Source: Echinococcus granulosus
Taxonomy: Eukaryota; Platyhelminthes; Cestoda; Cyclophyllidea; Taeniidae
Length of the DNA stretch: 11,087 nucleotides
Assembly (NCBI RefSeq): GCF_000524195.1
Contig: NW_020170414.1
Span: 763,149 to 774,235, forward strand
Reading direction: 5' to 3'
The position numbers and the translations under genes were made by a program. Of this stretch, positions 8,432-11,087 are shown piece by piece. Below the pieces are notes generated by a model. That model searched no databases. It was not told the origin of the DNA and saw only the letters and a list, made by a program, of their open reading frames with translations. Position 1 is the first letter of the stretch; each line of letters starts with the position of its first letter.

Positions 8432-9316
8432 CTGCAATACAAAGCTCGGTTCTCATCACAAGTCAGTTAGCAAGCAATATAAAATGCACGATACGACTTC
8501 AGTACGTATGTGAAAGTAGTTGAGAATAAAATGGTGAACTCTGAAACCCATTGTCATCTGCTGGGGTATGCGGAGGGTACCCATGGCTTTTCCAGTTAGT
8601 GTGAAGGCTAAAATAAGTTTTATCAGTCACTTTGAGGATGTAGAAAAGTTATTAATTCTCCTTTTCTGTCAAAAAAGGCGATCCTTTCTAAACGCAGTGA
8701 ATTAGCCTCTGACTGCTTCCCCGGCAGAACTAAACTGTGCTAACCATTTCAGATAAGACCGTCTGTGACCACACTTTCATTTGACAGAAAGCTTCCACGC
8801 TTTTGAAGTCGAGTTAAACTAATCAGGTTTGACAAGCTCTAGCCCCATGCATTGGATTCGTTCAACTGAGCTTTAAATAAGGTGCTAGGATAAAGGCACA
8901 GGCTGGTGCTCATATAAACAACCGCCACATTTCACATCTCTCTTCAAGTCATTACAGAGCTATGCATCGAAGGCTGAATAAAACCTCCGGTTGCCTAATG
9001 TTTGACAAGGTGTTTTTTGGCCTCAACCAATGGCCACAAAGACTATCGCGATTTACCAGGAGACTTCCCACGGTCTCTATTCTTGTGTACTCACATTGCA
9101 TAACCTGTTTAGCTCTAATAAAGCCAATTTAAGAATTCCCATTAATTGTGCTGCCATACCCAACTCACTTAAACCACATTCCCTTCTTTCTAATGATGTT
9201 TTGAGGATTAACTTGTTGCCGAGTGTCGTAGAATTCCCGACAGCACCTTCCATAACGTCGGGTGCCTGAGTATGGCTGACTGAGGCATTAACAAGTAAGA
9301 ATAACCAAAAACTCAT
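7880..9316 (-). CDS. Putative secreted protein of unknown family, two exons, 257 residues
   Basis: Exons 9316–9095 and 8431–7880 join in phase 0 to give a complete frame with stop. The start is fixed by an in-frame TAG three codons before the ATG. Residues 1–18 (MSFWLFLLVNASVSHTQA) form a signal peptide with likely cleavage after Ala18. The rest has no further hydrophobic membrane segment, so secretion is likely. There are N-glycosylation sequons at 28–30 (NST) and 161–163 (NES), and five cysteines at 47, 73, 75, 122 and 209. Segments 46–84, 164–186 and 205–254 look helical; 85–160 is rich in Gly, Ser, His and Pro. I recognise no family. A small helical secreted factor is one guess, with no direct support. 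An extra exon inside the 663-bp intron cannot be excluded. Confidence 0.6.
8432..9094 (-). other. Intron of the secreted-protein gene (663 bp)
   Basis: This intron has GT–AG ends and is phase 0 at both sides. No internal exon is evident, though a small one keeping phase could be missed. Nothing else is recognised. Confidence 0.55.
9095..9316 (-). CDS. Secreted-protein gene, exon 1 (signal peptide)
   Basis: This exon has 74 codons from ATG to the donor AAT|GTGAGTAC (GT at 9094–9093), a near-perfect consensus, phase 0. The frame upstream is closed by a TAG nine bases before the ATG. It encodes the signal peptide and a Leu/Ala-rich, probably helical stretch (residues 46–73) ending in Cys73. Confidence 0.65.
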
Positions 9317-9366
9317 GAATTCCTACTCAAACAAATTTTGCAAGTGAAATTTGTATAGAAAAATTA

Positions 9367-9382
9367 GCCTGAAGGCAAATTC
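9367..9382 (-). promoter_or_regulatory. Possible acceptor in the leader of the secreted-protein gene
   Basis: On the minus strand AATTTGCCTTCAG| ends at 9369, about 50 bases before the ATG at 9316. It has a pyrimidine tract and CAG and could be a spliced-leader or 5'-leader acceptor. It is weak on its own and noted because MRPL1 has a similar site. Confidence 0.25.
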
Positions 9383-10850
9383 TACGACCAAGCTATCGAA
9401 GGGAATAATTTGGAGGAATAATGAATTACTAATTGGAGAGAAAATTACTAAAATACCGACGAAAATTGATTTTTTTCTACCCCATTAGTAGTTAATATTG
9501 TTAAAATGAGGTCAAAAGGGGTGCTATTAGTTTATAAAAAGATTACCCTTTTCAGTCCTCTAATTAGGAAATGGGTGGATCAAAGTAAAGGCATAAACAC
9601 CACCTTATAAGCAGGACGTGCAGGTAAACCCAAAAACGATTTACCGACTTCACTGTCCCTAGTATTCTGTCAACCGTGTACCCGGTACAAAAAATAAACA
9701 AGTACACGTCAAACTCTCAAAAAGGTGAAAAACTGTTTCGTTAGATTATGGGTGGTGATAAAGTTGAAGCAAAAGGAAAAAAGGGCGAGGTTTTTAGAGT
9801 AAGGAGAAAAAGCAAGGTACACACACCTGTCAGTTCGTCAATCGGATAGTTGACTGCTCAAGGATAGAGAGTTTACTGCTATCACGGAGTGGTTGTCGTA
9901 CCTCGTCCTGAACTTACAGGCACGGTGGAGGAATGGCTCATGCATTATGCATATGGCTGGGCGGTTTTTTTGCATGTAGCGTTCTAGCTCAGCACTCATG
10001 TTTTACATGGACTTCCAATTACCTCTGAAAGCACAATAAGACACACAGACCTGGAAGTTGCTTCCTTTCTTGACGTATAAAGGAAGTGAAAGACGACCAC
10101 TGGAAGTGCAACACTGTCTTCCTGCAGATCTCACTTACGATAAGGCTGATGGACAAAGTGTACCACACTCACTCCTTACAGACAGTCCTTCTTGTCACTT
10201 ATAAGCCCCTAATGGAGTGGCATAACGTTGGTTTGCATAAAAACTCCAACTTTTATAACTAAAAGGTAAATGCTGTGCATCACTTTCGCTTTGTTCTTCA
10301 AAAAAGTAGTTCTGGAATTTTCTGATCCCAGTTATTCCCTTATAGAGGACTGATAGTAAACCATGCTAACAGCGGAAGTGCGTAAAGAATTAAGGGAAAT
10401 GCAAAAAATGGATTAAATGCACAGTTGTGGGTTGCTTTAAAGATACAGTTTTGCTTCAAACACCCGGAATCCCATTCTGAGTGGACTCGCATGATCCTTT
10501 AAAATCAGCCGTTCAAGCCCACGTTGGATCCATTGGTGGCGATATTTTATGCAATTTCCAGAACATTATATCAAGATGTCAGGAAGGTTGCGAATAATTA
10601 TATATGACCATAACCAAAAAGTCCAAAATTCTGAGTGGATCTAAATCCAAATTAAACGTTTTGTGACGCCCTAGATGCAAAATAAGCGTCCCATTTATCC
10701 ATGACTAAATGTATTAAGGAAGGCAGTTCTACACAATCTACCTGCTAAAAATTCTTTTCTTTGAGAAATATTTACAGCTAAATCCCTACCTCCTAACTAA
10801 GTAAGACATTCATTAAAATTTTATTGCACCCTGGACTCATCTTAATTCTA
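9383..10850. other. Region without a supported gene
   Basis: About 1.5 kb upstream of the secreted-protein gene. No open frame of useful length, no RNA gene and no tandem array was seen. It contains a 13-base palindrome at 9940–9952 and would hold the promoter of the minus-strand gene. Confidence 0.55.
9940..9952. repeat. Perfect 13-base palindrome ATGCAT-T-ATGCAT
   Basis: Two copies of the self-complementary ATGCAT flank a single T. The sequence is close to octamer (POU-type) half sites and lies about 620 bases upstream of the secreted-protein start. A binding role is only a guess. Confidence 0.35.
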
Positions 10851-10853
10851 TGT

Positions 10854-10874
10854 CCGCGATATCCACCATCGCGG
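10854..10874. repeat. Hairpin with 7-bp perfect stem
   Basis: CCGCGAT (10854–10860) pairs exactly with ATCGCGG (10868–10874) around a seven-base loop. It lies at the inner end of the right repeat. Confidence 0.6.
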
Positions 10875-10876
10875 TG

Positions 10877-10918
10877 CAGCAGTGCGGCACTTCTCATTTG
10901 AGCCTTTCAACACTGCTG
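10877..10918. repeat. Hairpin with 8-bp perfect stem
   Basis: CAGCAGTG (10877–10884) pairs exactly with CACTGCTG (10911–10918) around a 26-base loop. It is next to the hairpin at 10854–10874. A further weak pair, ATTCGCC with GGTGAAT, follows close by at about 10940–10957. Confidence 0.55.
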
Positions 10919-11087
10919 AAGTCAGTGTAGGCACCAAAAATTCGCCCTCTGGTGAATTGGTCAAATACTAAATGGGTGAATCCTGTCACCACTATAGCGC
11001 CCCTAGATTTCCCTGGAGATAAAAAATAGCCAGAATGCATATATTCAGCAGACAAGGGACTGGGGCTTCTGGCACGGTGCAGGGGCC

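Larger units (their letters stand above)
10851..11087 (-). repeat. Right copy of the inverted repeat with a structured inner part
   Basis: The outer ~95 bases are the partner of 10–101. On the minus strand the conserved block is followed by TAGGGGCGCTATAGTGG, of a kind common in dispersed repeats, and then by 140 bases that are rich in small hairpins and absent from the left copy. This suggests the right copy is the longer version, or that the inner part is unrelated sequence. It encodes nothing recognisable. A non-autonomous (SINE- or MITE-like) element is possible. Confidence 0.65.

Noticed and set aside
9030..9269. Plus-strand frame of 79 codons
   Set aside because: It lies opposite the signal-peptide exon at 9316–9095, whose donor, upstream stop and signal peptide make the minus strand the better choice.
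7880..9316. Assigning the secreted protein to the FGF or another growth-factor family
   Set aside because: A loose likeness in aromatic and basic residues does not survive alignment by eye: the conserved FGF core spacing and beta-trefoil pattern are missing.
10980..11010. CTCF-like motif (GGGGCGCTATAGTGG on the minus strand)
   Set aside because: The resemblance is partial, such strings are common in dispersed repeats, and the motif lies within one. The left copy has lost it.
10..11087. The whole window as one large DNA transposon or virus-derived element (Maverick-like)
   Set aside because: There is no integrase, transposase, polymerase or capsid-like frame. The interior holds a host mitochondrial ribosomal protein gene that extends past the left repeat.

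Overview
The window looks like nuclear DNA of a metazoan. Its two recognisable genes are split by introns with standard GT–AG borders, both lie on the minus strand, and they sit among several kilobases of A+T-rich sequence without genes. One gene encodes a mitochondrial ribosomal protein. The protein is very divergent, the genes have long introns and sparse coding content, and a splice acceptor lies just upstream of one start codon. Together these fit a flatworm (cestode or trematode), but that is an inference and no marker here proves it.

Reading along the minus strand, i.e. from right to left, the layout is as follows. (1) 10851–11087 holds a structured repeat with small hairpins. Its outer ~95 bp recurs in inverted orientation at 10–101. 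(2) 9370–10850 holds no gene I can support. (3) 9316–7880 is a two-exon gene for a 257-residue protein with a signal peptide and no family I recognise, followed by a poly(A) signal at 7697–7702. (4) 7281–7729 has overlapping open frames on both strands, possibly an old repeat or broken gene. (5) About 4104–7280 is intergenic. (6) 4034–179 carries four exons of the gene for mitochondrial large-subunit ribosomal protein uL1m (MRPL1). The final exon must lie to the left, outside the window.

The MRPL1 model is the firmest result. The four exons join with compatible phases (0, 0, 1, and 1 at the outgoing edge). The joined product follows the uL1 fold in order: mitochondrial targeting sequence, first half of domain I, the LPH-type motif, the GAD-x-VG segment, the domain II end, and the returning domain I strand. 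The secreted-protein gene rests on a clear start (in-frame stop just upstream), a signal peptide, a consensus donor, a good acceptor and matching phases. The inverted repeat pair is not a clean transposon boundary, because its left copy lies inside the last MRPL1 intron seen here.
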